A stretch of 37,175 bases of DNA from Nemertoderma westbladi (lineage: Eukaryota > Xenacoelomorpha > Nemertodermatida > Nemertodermatidae). The translations under genes and the position numbers were made by a program. The notes below the pieces were generated by a model, which was not told the DNA's origin, searched no databases, and worked only from the letters and a program-made list of their open reading frames with translations. Location: contig JAUCBJ010009131.1 in NCBI GenBank assembly GCA_032718475.1, positions 1 through 37,175 on the forward strand, given 5' to 3'. The first letter of the stretch is position 1. Each line of letters opens with the position of its first letter. Of the stretch, positions 9,106-19,898 are shown in pieces.

Positions 9106-9975
9106 CTGGGAGTAACAGAGTACGGTAATGATACATGAGAATATCAGCTGGAAGTTTCACCTGGATTTCATACGCAAACGCAGTAAGGCTGTAAGGTAAG
9201 TAGAACTATAGGTTTATTAAATAAAATAAAAAAATTCCTGGGAGTAACAGAGTAGGCCTAATGATACATGAGAATCTCAGCTGGAAGTTTCACCTGGATT
9301 CCATACGCAGTAAGGTAAGTAGAACTATAGGTTTATTAAATAAAATTAAAAATTTTGCAACTCCCACTGTGTTAGCTACACTTTATCACTCACTGGTGAG
9401 CCCATACTTTTACTATTGCACTGCTGTCTGGGCATTTAAAACACTAACAAACAACTCTCCATCCATTACTTTATCGACCACGCGCAGGTGCAGACGACGT
9501 AGACGCAGACATTACGTAGAGAATACGGCACAGAGTACAGACGTAGACAATACAGTAGAGAGAACCACTTCTGTTAACATTCTACATAAGTTACAACAGA
9601 GAGCAAAAAAATATAGTTACTGATAGCGGACACACCGAATTTAATCCCCTAACCATAAGATCTATTTATATTAAACAATTTGGCTTACTATGTTACAAGT
9701 AGGCTACTTATACAATCTAATTCCTACTGATATATTCCCATCATTACTATACTAACGCTCACATCAACTAGGTACACATACTGACATAACCACCGTACAT
9801 GTAGCGCCACAAACAATAACTGTGTAATACCTCGTACTCAACTCGAAATAGCCCGATAATCTATTAGAGTCCAAGCCCCTACAGTATGGAATTCCATCCC
9901 ACCCTCTGTACGGCAATCTCAAAGTATTCCCGTGTTTAAGCGTGCTTTGGAAGGCTCGCTTCTAAATGACCAATA
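9106..9975 (+). pseudogene. Decayed LINE reverse transcriptase, 3' end of ORF2
   Basis: The 9261-9623 frame reads as the C-terminal part of a non-LTR reverse transcriptase: ENLSWKFHLDSIRSKVSRT, then IGLLNKIKNFATPTVLATLY, then HSLVSPYFYYCTAVW. These are the usual thumb-region motifs of CR1/Jockey-group elements. Further downstream, broken frames still resemble the ORF2 tail, ending in VFKRALEGSLLNDQ and a stop near 9975. The beginning is duplicated in tandem: 9106-9231 and 9234-9352 are near copies, the first with a small insertion (AAACGCAGTAAGGCT) and stops. The copy is dead. It is in the sense orientation of the ubinuclein intron. Whether it belongs to the same family as the LINE at 1-2672 cannot be decided, because the parts do not overlap. 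Confidence 0.8.
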
Positions 9976-10499
9976 AGACTGTACTATTAATTAATTTATT
10001 AGTCTTACTTTCTTTATTTTCTAATGATGTTGTCATTTCGAACTGTTCAATTAATATTAGTAGTATTTAGGATTTTTACAGTAGTGTTTGCATGCAATAT
10101 AATATATTTGAACATATCCGTTGACTCAATACTGTACAAAATTATAAACCGTACCAAAATAACGTAAATAATATTTTTCGCACATTGTTTCATCTTCTTG
10201 GTATGGTGTAGAATAAGTTAGTACTGTAGACCCTTTAAGTAATTGTATGTTTTGTTATTGAGTGTAGTAAATGGTGAGTGGAGTAATGGGCTTGCTCGTC
10301 CAGTCACCATCTGATCTACACAGAGTATGCATTAGGCCTAATATATTTAGTACAATAATTACACTACCGGTATTTACATATTATACATACATTATTATAT
10401 TTTTCAGTATATTACCACTGTGCTGCATGCTTTGTGTGGGAATTGTTCTTAAACAATAAACAATAAATAAACAATTTCATATTTCTGTATTCTGGTATT
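9976..10499. other. Non-coding stretch after the LINE tail
   Basis: AT-rich with no coding signal. AATAAAC-like short repeats at about 10449-10475 may be the microsatellite tail that ends many CR1/L2-type LINEs, which would make most of this stretch LINE 3' untranslated region. Confidence 0.4.
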
Positions 10500-10509
10500 T
10501 AGTAGATAT

Positions 10510-12652
10510 TAGGGGTAGGGTGGTCCAAAAAAAATTGTGATGTATTGTGATGTAAAATAAATTTTTTCTCTTGGTCTGTCTCTCCATTCACTGCCTCTTC
10601 ATTGAATTATTATCTAGGCATACTAGCATTAGTGGTTAGGCAGAAACTAGATGTTCATATTTGTTAGTATAAACAAAACATACATCCAGTATTGGTAGCT
10701 GATTCCTGGATTGACCAATTCAGCAATTTACCAGCGATTTTATATCTAATTTACAGGCTTATATTAATATATTATTGACATCCTGATGATGGAATATGAC
10801 AATGGATCAACCTGGTCCAGGAAAAAAGAGGACTAGAAATCACTTAAAACCTCCATTTATTATTGGTAGTGATTTAGAGCAATTATCACTTTCTAAGCTT
10901 CCAACAAACCAAGAGGTTCTATGTCGTTTACATTTTATGATCTCTGAGTTCCAGCATAAAGAGTGTGTTTCAGATTTGGCTGCTAGCCTAACCAATGAAG
11001 TCATCGATCTTTGGAAACGTTCTGGTGTCGAAACCATTATGATAAAGTCAATTATTAATAAGATCACACGACTCCATGAGCAATATGTAAAAGTACGAAA
11101 ATTCTGCAAAAAGACCACTGCAAAAACTATTGATTGGGTGTCATTTTTTCATGGCGAATGTTACTTAACTGTTTGACATTGCATCACATCACCTGAGGGG
11201 GAGGTAATATTAGAACGAGATGCCAACAAGGGAAACAAGATAGCCAAAGAAGATCATCAATTCCTTTAAGATTAACGGAATTTGAGAGTATTTACTACTG
11301 TATGGCAGGATTGGACAAAATACAGCGCATGCAGCAAAAGAAAGAGAAGAGATATTATTAGCCAAGCAGTTGAGAGGGGAAAATTTACAGCTGAGTAAAT
11401 TAAGGAAGGAACAGATGGAGCAGGATAAGTTAGTAGATATTACGAGTTCACAGTTCATGTAGCGAATCCACAGATCCAGACGATTCAGACCCCGACTATT
11501 TTAGTCCATCAACAACACCAGTGGTGAAGAAAAATTAATCTATCATTACCCAGAAAGTTTCAGCTGTTCTTGATCACGAATGTCTGTCTAGTAGGGCAGC
11601 AACTAGGATTATTGGTGCTGCATGTGGGTCTATGGGAGTGGAAATTGATGACATAGTACTGACCAAGTCAACTGTTATGCATAAGAGGAAGAACTATGGA
11701 AAAGATGCTGTAAGCAATTTAAAACAATGTGTCTCTAATGAAGTAGGCCTGTTTCCATTAGAGGTTAACTTCGATGGGAAACGATATAAAGAGATAGGTG
11801 GCATGAATATAAAGCCTCGTTGAGTAATTGCAGTCAGTGGTGGTCAGATATGCAATGATTTATTTCTAGGTCCACCAGAATTTAATGATGAAACAGTTCA
11901 ATCAATGGCAAACATAGTTTCAGATGTTCTTATTGAGTGGAAGTTAGAAACTGATGTAAAGCTAGTGTGTGTTGATACCACAAATTCAAACACTGGTATA
12001 GATAATGGAAGTCTGGTTCTTCTTGAAAGTAAGTTGGATCATCCATTGATTTGGTTGCGGTACTAAAGGCAGTATTTCAATCAAAAGTTAGTGGATCTAC
12101 TTCAAGTCCATATGAACCAGCATTTAGCCAATTTCGGGAAATTGACTATGAAAGTATAAAAGAGTTTATTAAAATGGAGACATAATAGACACTGTAAATA
12201 ATTTAGTAAATACTGATACATAATAGATATAATGATGTTTACAGCGTAAACACACTGTTAGGTAGCCTAGGCTACCAAATTAGCTACATCATCACATCAT
12301 TCACAATCTCAATTATAAAAACATTATACTGGCAACCGTACATGCTAGGTGTGCTATAGGTTTATCAGATATAGGTAACATGATATATCATTCTAATCAG
12401 AAAACATCAATGACCTGAAATCGGGAGGAATTATTTGATTTGGTGAACTGAAACTTAACCTAAGTTGATTTAACTCATAGGCGGAGCTAACGCGGGACAG
12501 AGTGGTAAATCGGAGACAAGATTGTCTGTCGACCGTGCCAGTATTTCTCATAGATCAATGGAGCTGTATTTTTGTTTAAATATGTTTTTAAATGTTTTGT
12601 AGCACATTGATAACTGAGCCATTGTGAAATTAAATATTTTTTTGGACCACCC
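10510..12652 (+). mobile_element. DNA transposon with short TIRs and a broken ORF, 2.1 kb
   Basis: The 16-bp word GGGTGGTCCAAAAAAA at 10518-10533 is inverted at 12637-12652. The flanks carry a perfect 10-bp direct repeat, TAGTAGATAT, at 10500-10509 and 12653-12662. On the left there are eight extra bases (TAGGGGTA) between this repeat and the TIR; on the right there are none. That may be a terminal deletion on the right or a variant end on the left. The interior carries the broken ORF annotated at 10796-12180. The combination of TIRs, a flanking duplication and a captive ORF indicates a DNA transposon. I cannot name its superfamily from the termini. Confidence 0.75.
10796..12180 (+). pseudogene. 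Broken transposon ORF of an uncharacterised repeat-family protein
   Basis: Three readable pieces in order. First, 10796-11176 (126 codons) contains LPTNQEVLCRLHFMISEF and a helix-rich segment. Second, 11539-11823 contains AVLDHECLSSRAATRIIG, MGVEIDDIVL and KNYGKDAV, then PLEVNFDGKRYKEIGG. Third, after a TGA at about 11821, comes VCVDTTNSNTGIDNGSLVLL, followed by SSPYEPAFSQFREIDYESIK. I believe this belongs to a high-copy family annotated only as uncharacterised in arthropod, cnidarian and mollusc genomes. The Asp-containing CVDTTNSNTG segment could be part of a DDE-type catalytic core. Damage: stops between pieces, a frame loss near 12060 that removes a short segment expected to be His-rich, and two terminal stops. 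Family recognition is from memory; function as a transposase is inference. Confidence 0.6.
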
Positions 12653-12728
12653 TAGTAGATATAGGCCTTAGCCTATTTTACCGGTCGACCTACATTTCAG
12701 TACCGCTAAGCTAAGATGGGATTTGCGT

Positions 12729-12745
12729 CCCCCCCCCCCCCCCCC
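12729..12745. repeat. Poly-C tract (17 bp)
   Basis: Uninterrupted C run between the 10.5-12.6 kb transposon and the truncated Gypsy element. Confidence 0.95.
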
Positions 12746-12919
12746 ATGTCTCCTCTTACCACAGCCAATATCTGAATAACAGGCCATCTAAAGAATTATA
12801 TGTATATATCCAGTATTTCATCATTTAGGTATTATCATTGGATGACAATAATGACAGTAGAATATAAAAACTGAAAGGTGACAAAGGTGTGTGTAACGTA
12901 ATAAGAAAGTATGTAACAT

Positions 12920-14487
12920 TATTAGAAAAGAAGAAGTCCACATTTGATAGGGAGCTCTTGGCTATATACCTTGCATTGAAACACTTCCCGTGGTTCACTT
13001 CCCTGAGTTCACTATCCGAACTGATCACAAACCATTAACAAACGCAATGGAAATGAAAATTCCAACACCACAACAAACACGTTGGTTGTCATTTATTCTA
13101 TAACATAATTGTAAAATCAAATATATATGGGGCGTTGAAAATATAGTAGCCGATGCCCTGTCTCGTACAGACTCATCAGATAATGATGTCATAAGTGGTA
13201 GTTGTCCAGACATAGAAATTGCCAATTACAGTTGTTGCGTAGTTGTTGATGCAAATGAATCGCTAGCCAGAGAACAATCTGAGGACAAGGATTTGCAAAC
13301 ATTTTTTGCGAAGACTTCACTCCCACTCAAGAAACTGTCGATTGGAAATCAAACACTTTGTGATGATTCAACGGATATACATCGACCATATTTACCAACA
13401 GATAGCCGTCGCAAAGTCTTTGAACAAATCCATAATTTATCCCATCCAGGACCTAAAGCAACCCTAAAGATAATAACAAAAAGGTGCATTTGGCCAGGAA
13501 TCAACAAAGAGGTCAAAACATGGTCAAAAGAGTGTAAGGATTGCCAATCCTCAAAAATAACGAGGCATACAAAGACTCCTATTAAAACGATTCCAACAAC
13601 AACCAGATTTCATAGCTTACATATTGATATTGTCGGACCTTTGCCACAATCGAATGGTTACAAATATTTGATAACTATAATAGACCGATTTACTCATTGG
13701 TTCGAAGTTGTGCCTGCAAGTGGTATCACGACTCAAACAGTAGCAAATGCATTAGTTCGAAACTGGATTTCACGATTTGGTGTCCCTAGAATTTTGATCA
13801 GTGATCAGGGTGGCCAATTCGAATCACAAATTTGGGGCTATTTAATGGAGAGGCTTGGAATCGAAAAAAAAGAACCATCGTATCATCCTGCATGCAAAAT
13901 GGAGCGATAGAAAGATTCCATCGACAATTAAAGAACTCAATCCGGGCTTCTTGTAAGTCTTCAAGTTGGTATTATATTTAATAATATTTACATTATTCAA
14001 TATTATTCGTTACCTCTGATCCTATTGGGTATCAGAAATACCATCGGCGAATGTGGTCATTCTCCCTCACAGTTAACGCATGACTGAAACCAATCTACCT
14101 TGTGATTATTTTATAGATATTTCCCCAGAGTATGACCTACCAAACAACTCATTTGTGGAAAAGCTATTTGGAAATATGAGGAAAATATATCCGCCTGAAA
14201 GAAATCATAAACTTGATAACTACATTCCTAAGGAATTAGCTACGGCTACACATATTTGGTTGCGGCAAGAGGTTCGCAAATCATCACTTCAGAGACCATA
14301 TCGTGGACCATATAAAGTTCTAACTCGCAAGGATAAAACTCTGGAGATTGAGCTCGATGGCTATCCATGTCGAGTTTCCCTTGATCGAGTAAAACCGGCA
14401 TTCTTATCATCAGCTTTAATTTCACAATTAAAGAGGAAGAAACTAGTTACATTCTTAATAATTCCTCGTATACATTACTATACATAA
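12920..14487 (+). pseudogene. Truncated Ty3/Gypsy pol (RNase H to integrase)
   Basis: The remains start with RNase H: FDRELLAIYLALKHF, then in a shifted frame FTIRTDHKPLTNAM, then VENIVADALSRTDSS. The frame 13293-13910 (205 codons) holds the integrase zinc-binding domain (HNLSHPG … CIWPGINKE … CKDC) and the catalytic core with HIDIVGPLP and SDQGGQFES, the first two Asp of the DDE triad. A one-base insertion near 13897 breaks the frame just before the expected Glu (IERFHRQLK in the shifted frame). The 14080-14487 frame is the integrase C-terminus, with PPERNHK, IPKELATATHIWLRQ, RPYRGPYKVLTR and VSLDRVKPAF. The part between the core and the C-terminus is largely deleted. Reverse transcriptase, protease and gag are missing. 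It is older and of a different lineage from the 17-22 kb element. Confidence 0.88.
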
Positions 14488-14548
14488 TATAAAACAACTC
14501 ATTTACGTCAATAAATCATAGGTCTCAGCCTAAGATTAGGGGGAGTAA

Positions 14549-14800
14549 TGTAACGTTCTAATGAACTCTTGTGTAATAATTATTATTGTTGAAAGTGCAC
14601 TTTATTAGCCTGTATCATAGGATATAATACATAGGAGTAATATAGCTGTTAATGCCATATGTTTGTCCTGAGTTAACCTTGTATAGTGCCAGAGTATTAT
14701 AAGATATGGTGATGGTGCTGAAAAAGATTATTAAATCATTTAGACCAATTTAATTATATTATACTGAAGAAAACAATATTCATAACTTTCAAGTTGTTAG
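14549..14800 (+). mobile_element. Possible start of a 3' LTR after the truncated Gypsy pol
   Basis: A purine-rich AGATTAGGGGGAG at about 14533-14545 is followed by TAATGTAACGTTCTAATG. TGTAACG at 14549 is a common Gypsy LTR start. The far end of the LTR is not identified, because there is no 5' partner in the window to compare with; the end coordinate is nominal. Confidence 0.4.
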
Positions 14801-14991
14801 ATATTACAGTGTGTGCGTGCGTGGGCGAGCCACGAATGGTAATAACAAATAGGGCTTAAGGGGGTTAATCTTTGCCACAAAACAAAACATGGCAGACAAG
14901 TAGTCTATAAAAAGTTTAGAAATTCTACATAGGGCCTGATAGTACATTGTCAGCTGGACAGACTTTTGTACTGTATTAGTATTCCTCGACA

Positions 14992-15055
14992 ACGGTCCAC
15001 TAATTGTACCACTATGCTATGGCTCATCTTTACTTTGTGCTGCGCTAAGGCACCT
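14992..15055 (+). repeat. Dispersed repeat copy A
   Basis: GTCCACTAAT…ATGGCTCATCT…GTGCTGCGC…AAGGC matches 27150-27213 over about 60 bp. Both copies are followed downstream by an ATT microsatellite. Confidence 0.6.
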
Positions 15056-15151
15056 TTCTGCCTTTACAGCTTTAGTGTTAACTAAATATTGTATATCGGT
15101 ATTATTATTATTATTATTATTTGTTCATTAATATTGTAATATAAAGAGACA

Positions 15152-15166
15152 GGGGGGGGGGGGGGG
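15152..15166. repeat. Poly-G tract (15 bp)
   Basis: Uninterrupted G run. Confidence 0.95.
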
Positions 15167-15218
15167 ACTGGACGTAAATCCCATCTTGGCGAATTAATAT
15201 CCTGCCTCAATGTTTAAT

Positions 15219-15335
15219 TCTCAATTTCGGGAAAGGAGCAGGTTACAGTGGTACGTTATTTTAACCAACACAATAAACTAAACACAATAGAATAGGTTAC
15301 AGTTTTATTTTTGCTCGTAATCAGCTGTTATTTGC
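15219..15335 (-). repeat. Second solo copy of the 68-bp minisatellite family
   Basis: On the minus strand it reads TTTATTGTGTTGGTTA … GTAACCTGCTCCTTTCC, as in the array at 5861-6612. It shares the flank AGGTTACA…TTTTGCT with the copy at 5137-5245. Confidence 0.7.
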
Positions 15336-15380
15336 GTCGAATTTCCCCTGGAGAGGGATGAATTTTTATTGCTTCCAGTT

Positions 15381-15395
15381 CCCCCCCCCCCCCCC
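15381..15395. repeat. Poly-C tract (15 bp)
   Basis: Uninterrupted C run. Confidence 0.95.
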
Positions 15396-16428
15396 TATCT
15401 GAATATAAAATACGAAATTAACTATATAAACAGTGGAGCATTTAATAGCATCTCATTAGATTATCAGTAGTGTTCTAGTTGAGAAAAAGATATTGTTTTT
15501 CTTTGTTGTAAGTCACTTTTTTTTGTCATAGTCGTTAAGAAGTTTGACAAAAAAAAGAACATTTTTTTTGTCAACAAAAAAAGTAATGATGAAATAAATT
15601 TCAAAGTAATTTCCATGACATTGATTTTTTATACTAGCTAGTTTTTGCTAATTTTTATAACTGTTATAGAACACGTGTTAGCTTGTATTCTTGTTAGTTT
15701 TAAGGTTAAAAATTAACATACCAAGGAGAACTCGTAGAGCACACCTAAACGGAATTCAGTAAATTGGTAATACAAAACAATAAAATAATTTATCACGTAT
15801 TACATTAAATGAAACGATTTACTGTGCAATATGGTAAACTAAATAGAATGTACATTATTTTGACAATTTTATTTAATTAAATATAAAAGGCACTGAAGAA
15901 TTAGAAAATAAATCGATATTTATTCATGTGATGTGAGAGTAAAAAAGATGTATTATAATATTAAATATATACTGTAAGATGCACTAAAAATGGTAATGGA
16001 ATTATAAATATATATACATATGATTTGAGAGTAAAAAGTAAAAATAAAAATACGTATTCAAGGTTAGCAATATTCAAATAATTTCATGTTAAATGTGTGG
16101 TTTAGATTTTATTTATTAAGCCTTGGAATAATGTCGACAAGGGAGTTACATCTTGCGGCTGTGTATCCATGGCAACCCGGTTGATCTGGGATATGAGGAT
16201 CTGATAAAAGCCTTATATTAATAAATTGGTCAAACTATGGGTACCGGTACCCATTTACCCAAGGTGTAGTAATGCCCGTATTTCACTGTATGGAAGAATA
16301 TTAATCATAACTTAATTAATCATTGACGTAATAATATTCGATGGACGATATTTATGCTGAAATAGGCCCAGATAAAAGTGAGAAAACTTCCAACAAATAA
16401 AACGACGTAACTGGCAAAAAGTAATATC

Positions 16429-16444
16429 CCCCCCCCCCCCCCCC
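16429..16444. repeat. Poly-C tract (16 bp)
   Basis: Uninterrupted C run. Confidence 0.95.
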
Positions 16445-16922
16445 TAATTTTTCTACAACTGAGATATCTTAATATTCCACAATATGATGTATTTATTAAA
16501 TATAATAAAATAGCCTCGCGCAGGTGCATAATCATGCAACATTTGAACGCCCGTATCTCAGCTATTTTTAAACGAAATTCAACATATTCTGCATACCAGG
16601 TATTTGAATTGAATAGAGTTGAATTTGAATTTAAGTTGAATATATCAACATATTCTTCAACATGTATCACATTCTACATCTACATAATATTTTGATTCCT
16701 TGCAGGGCCAGCTTTCCAGTGGTACCAACAAACAGCTATTAGAAGAATAACTGCGGTGGGACTGGTGTAATATCGCCGTATACACTTTTTTAAACGCTTG
16801 TACCGGTAGCTAAAAATTGAAAGCAAAAATAACAATTATGGCTCAACCAGTCAGTGGTCGGGAAGTGAAACTATCTCTGTTTCAAATTTCATGCAATCTC
16901 ATTAAGATTTCTGGAAAAATTT

Positions 16923-16935
16923 GGGGGGGGGGGGG
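16923..16935. repeat. Poly-G tract (13 bp)
   Basis: G run 16 bp before the target duplication of the full-length Gypsy element. Confidence 0.95.
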
Positions 16936-16955
16936 TGGTCACTGAATACTGATAT

Positions 16956-17165
16956 TGATGTGTTCCCAACCATATATGTAATATAATATATGAGGTCATA
17001 ATATATATAATGTATAATATAATATCAGTCATCAGTGGGTCCAGTGCTAGTATTGCTAGCCTGGTACAGATACAATAGCTATGTAGATATATCAGTACTG
17101 CTGTACATACATAGTCCAACCCGTCACCCAAGACAGTATACGGCATGGCCTATAAGGATATAACA
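16956..17165 (-). repeat. 3' LTR of the full-length Gypsy element
   Basis: 210 bp, one mismatch to the 5' LTR at 21839-22048. GATAT lies immediately outside. Confidence 0.95.
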
Positions 17166-17189
17166 ACTCTTTTTTTTTTTTTTTTTTTT
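17166..17189 (-). other. Polypurine tract (plus-strand primer site) of the Gypsy element
   Basis: On the minus strand this is a run of 20 A followed by GAGTT directly before the 3' LTR start TGTTATATCC. An almost pure A tract is unusual as a polypurine primer, and its length may be variable. Confidence 0.65.
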
Positions 17190-17216
17190 CAAAGTTCAAA
17201 CATCAGAGTTAGTTTT

Positions 17217-19898
17217 TTAATCCAAATTAAAAGTAACATGTTTAGGAGCGTTACGTTGACTGCGTCGCAATGGTGTAACTTCCGGTTCGGGGGATTGTGA
17301 GTCTACCATAGATTCACTTCTAGACTGAGAGTAATTTTCCGGTTCATTATATGGCCGTATAAACCTGCGATTTCGCCAATACGTTCGACCGGATGGTAAT
17401 TTAACCATGTAATCACGTCGCGCACCAACGCCAATAATATCTCCGACTATGTCCCATCGTTTGGACTGCATATTCTGTACTCTGACTTTGTCTCCAACTT
17501 TGAATGGTGGTAAGTTTTTCGACCCGTGGTTATAATATGTTTCTACTTTATCCCTAATAATAGTTCGTTTAGAATCCAATTCTTCGGCATCCAATTGCCA
17601 TTGGGGAGAGAATGAAGAGTGGTGGGTAGGTACTCGTGATCGTAAGTTATTTCCGAATACGAGTTGGTTTGGGGACTTCCCATCACTGCGGGGTGTGTTC
17701 CTCAGTTCCAATAATGCTTCCTGGAATTCTTCTGCATCGATATGAATATTCGGCATCTTTGAGAGTAGTGTTTTAATAGATTTAACGGGCGACTCCGCAT
17801 GTCCGTTACTTTGGGGGTAATAAGGTGTACTGGTAACGTGGTTTACACCCCAATGCTTTAAGAATATTCGGAATTTGGAGGACGCAAACTGTGGCCCCCC
17901 GTCCGAACGAAGGTAGATGGGTACGCCAGTATCAACAAAGAATTTTCGAATAATAGAAATGACCTTTGAGGAATCCGGGTCATTTCGCCACTCGGCGACT
18001 AGAGGGTACCCTGAAAATCGATCCAAGTAAACTAAGTAGTGGTAACCTCCGAGAGTAAATACATCCGTAGAAACAGATTCGAAGATTCGAGTAGGTACTG
18101 CGTCGAATATAATTTCTTCCTTTGGTTGACTTGTTTGTCGTTCCTGACATAAGTTACAACATTCAATTAGTTGCGTTATTTCATTTGTTATACCTGGCCA
18201 ATATACCGCACAACGGGCTCTCTGCTTTGTGCGAACAATACCCTGGTGGGCCGCATGGAGGTGCTGGAGGACTTCTCTCCGTTTATCTTTAGGTATAACG
18301 ATACGATTTACATATAATACCAGGCCCTTGTCGATTGATAAATAATCCCAAATCGATTTGAATTTCTGTACAAAGACAAAGGGATGTCGATCACAATTAT
18401 TTGTAAAAGACGATTGGATGGCAGTGATTAATGCCTGGTAGTCGTTATCGTTTTGGCCAGATAGTCGTATATCATCCAAAACCGGGTCAATAATTTTATC
18501 ATTAATTTCATCTGCACAGACGACAATTGCAATGGAGTTTACAGCAGTGGAGTATTGGAAGCTTTCCGGTTCATTATTTTCCTCGTCCGGATCGTCCACA
18601 GGTGCCCGACTTAAACAGTCTGATATGCAATGCTGCTTACAACTACGCCATTTAACGATAAATTGGTAATTTGATTGTAAATCCGCCTTGACTTTTTGCA
18701 GTTTAGCATTATCAACCTGGCTAAGAGAATACGAATTAAATATGTTAATCAATGGTCGGTGGTCTGTAATGACTGTAAATTCTGGAATTCCTGATAAATA
18801 TAAATGACATTTCTTAACTGCATACTGGATAGCGAGTGCCTCGAGTTCGATGATGGCGTAACAGCTTTCCGGGTCCGACAGAAATCGACTGCCGCATAGG
18901 ATTAAACGCCAGTTTCCTTCTTGATATTGCATCAAGTTGAATCCAAATCCATGTAAACGTGAGGCGTCGGTTTCCAATCGGGTTTCTTTGTTCGGGTCAA
19001 AGCGATCCAATACAGGCGGTCTAGTGAGGGCACTTTTAGTATTATTGAACGCCTCAGTGTGGACAGGAAGCCATGTGAAGCTGTTGTGTGTCCGTAATAG
19101 ATCTCGTAATGGGCCTGCAGTCGCGCTGACATCCGAACTGAAATGTCCCAGTTGGTTGGCCATTCCCATGAAAGAACGTAAATCGGTAATATTCTGTGGT
19201 ATGGGAAGGTCGATTATTGCTTTAACAATATTAGGATTGGCCTCGGTACCATTGCCAGATACAATATAACCAGCATATAATAGTTTATCTACCGCAAAGT
19301 TGAATTTATTTGGGTTAAGGGTTATTGAATGTTTCCGACAGCGTTCTAGAACTTCACGAACCCGTAATATGTGGTTGTCAAAGTTGTCATCTTCAATTAG
19401 TATGTCGTCTACAACCTTTGTGACTCTAGAGATGCCTTTCAAGGCCAAATCTCCCCTGAGATTGTATGAATCTCCTGTAGAAATGTATCCCATTGGGGCG
19501 CGGCAATACCGGAAGCGGCCCCATGGAGTGAGGAATGTAGTGAAGTCGCGCGAATTTTCCTCGAGTTCAACTTGCCAGTATCCTTTGGTGGCATCGAGGG
19601 ATGAGAATATTTTAGCTGAAGGAGTAATATTTGATACGGCATCGAAAGGTGTGATAGCATTATGTATGGTGCGGTTAACTTGGGAGTTCAGTTTCGTTAA
19701 ATCCGCAGTGATTCGAACACCTCCGTTTGGTTTTTTGGCCACTACCATGGGGTGGCACCAGGGAACTGCACGGTCTCCAACTCGTTCGATAATATTCTTT
19801 TTCACCATATCCTCAATTTCTATTCTTGTTTTCTCGCGTAAAGGAAATGGAATGGAGCGGGCTGCATATATTGCAAATGGGACAGATGGGATTTTCAC
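17217..19898 (-). CDS. Gypsy pol: reverse transcriptase, RNase H, integrase
   Basis: An unbroken 893-codon frame. The listed first codon is GTG and the true N-terminus is probably joined to protease upstream by a frameshift. Reverse transcriptase occupies about residues 1-260, with the first catalytic Asp in SSLDATKGYWQVEL (D102) and VVDDIL (D164, D165) in place of the commoner YxDD. RNase H runs from about 285 to 430 with D311 (LETDAS), E351 or E353 (IIELEA), D379 (ITDHRPL) and D427 (ISDCLSR). The integrase zinc domain has H548/H551 and C581/C584, with YWPGI between. The catalytic core has D612 (STDVF), D666 (RSDGGPQF) and E702 (NGHAESP), a DD35E arrangement. The C-terminus has FKVGDKVRV and a basic tail (LRRSQRNAPKHV). 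All catalytic residues looked for are present, so these enzymes could be active. Confidence 0.95.
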   Translation of the reverse strand: MKIPSVPFAIYAARSIPFPLREKTRIEIEDMVKKNIIERVGDRAVPWCHPMVVAKKPNGGVRITADLTKLNSQVNRTIHNAITPFDAVSNITPSAKIFSSLDATKGYWQVELEENSRDFTTFLTPWGRFRYCRAPMGYISTGDSYNLRGDLALKGISRVTKVVDDILIEDDNFDNHILRVREVLERCRKHSITLNPNKFNFAVDKLLYAGYIVSGNGTEANPNIVKAIIDLPIPQNITDLRSFMGMANQLGHFSSDVSATAGPLRDLLRTHNSFTWLPVHTEAFNNTKSALTRPPVLDRFDPNKETRLETDASRLHGFGFNLMQYQEGNWRLILCGSRFLSDPESCYAIIELEALAIQYAVKKCHLYLSGIPEFTVITDHRPLINIFNSYSLSQVDNAKLQKVKADLQSNYQFIVKWRSCKQHCISDCLSRAPVDDPDEENNEPESFQYSTAVNSIAIVVCADEINDKIIDPVLDDIRLSGQNDNDYQALITAIQSSFTNNCDRHPFVFVQKFKSIWDYLSIDKGLVLYVNRIVIPKDKRREVLQHLHAAHQGIVRTKQRARCAVYWPGITNEITQLIECCNLCQERQTSQPKEEIIFDAVPTRIFESVSTDVFTLGGYHYLVYLDRFSGYPLVAEWRNDPDSSKVISIIRKFFVDTGVPIYLRSDGGPQFASSKFRIFLKHWGVNHVTSTPYYPQSNGHAESPVKSIKTLLSKMPNIHIDAEEFQEALLELRNTPRSDGKSPNQLVFGNNLRSRVPTHHSSFSPQWQLDAEELDSKRTIIRDKVETYYNHGSKNLPPFKVGDKVRVQNMQSKRWDIVGDIIGVGARRDYMVKLPSGRTYWRNRRFIRPYNEPENYSQSRSESMVDSQSPEPEVTPLRRSQRNAPKHVTFNLD

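Larger units (their letters stand above)
14801..16950. other. Non-coding intron stretch
   Basis: AT-rich sequence with no supported gene. It holds a dispersed-repeat copy (14992-15055), ATT microsatellite at about 15101-15121, a solo copy of the 68-bp family (15219-15335) and four of the homopolymer tracts. The minus-strand ORF at 16320-16670 reads through one of those tracts and shows no recognisable motif. Confidence 0.5.

Noticed and set aside
16320-16670. Minus-strand 116-codon ORF
   Set aside because: Contains a Gly run from a poly-C tract and has no recognisable domain.
16704-16770. Possible small exon after CCTTGCAG with a phrase like LSSGTNKQLLEE
   Set aside because: It resembles a SAP-type motif only loosely, has a stop soon after and no clear donor; the ubinuclein reading does not need it.
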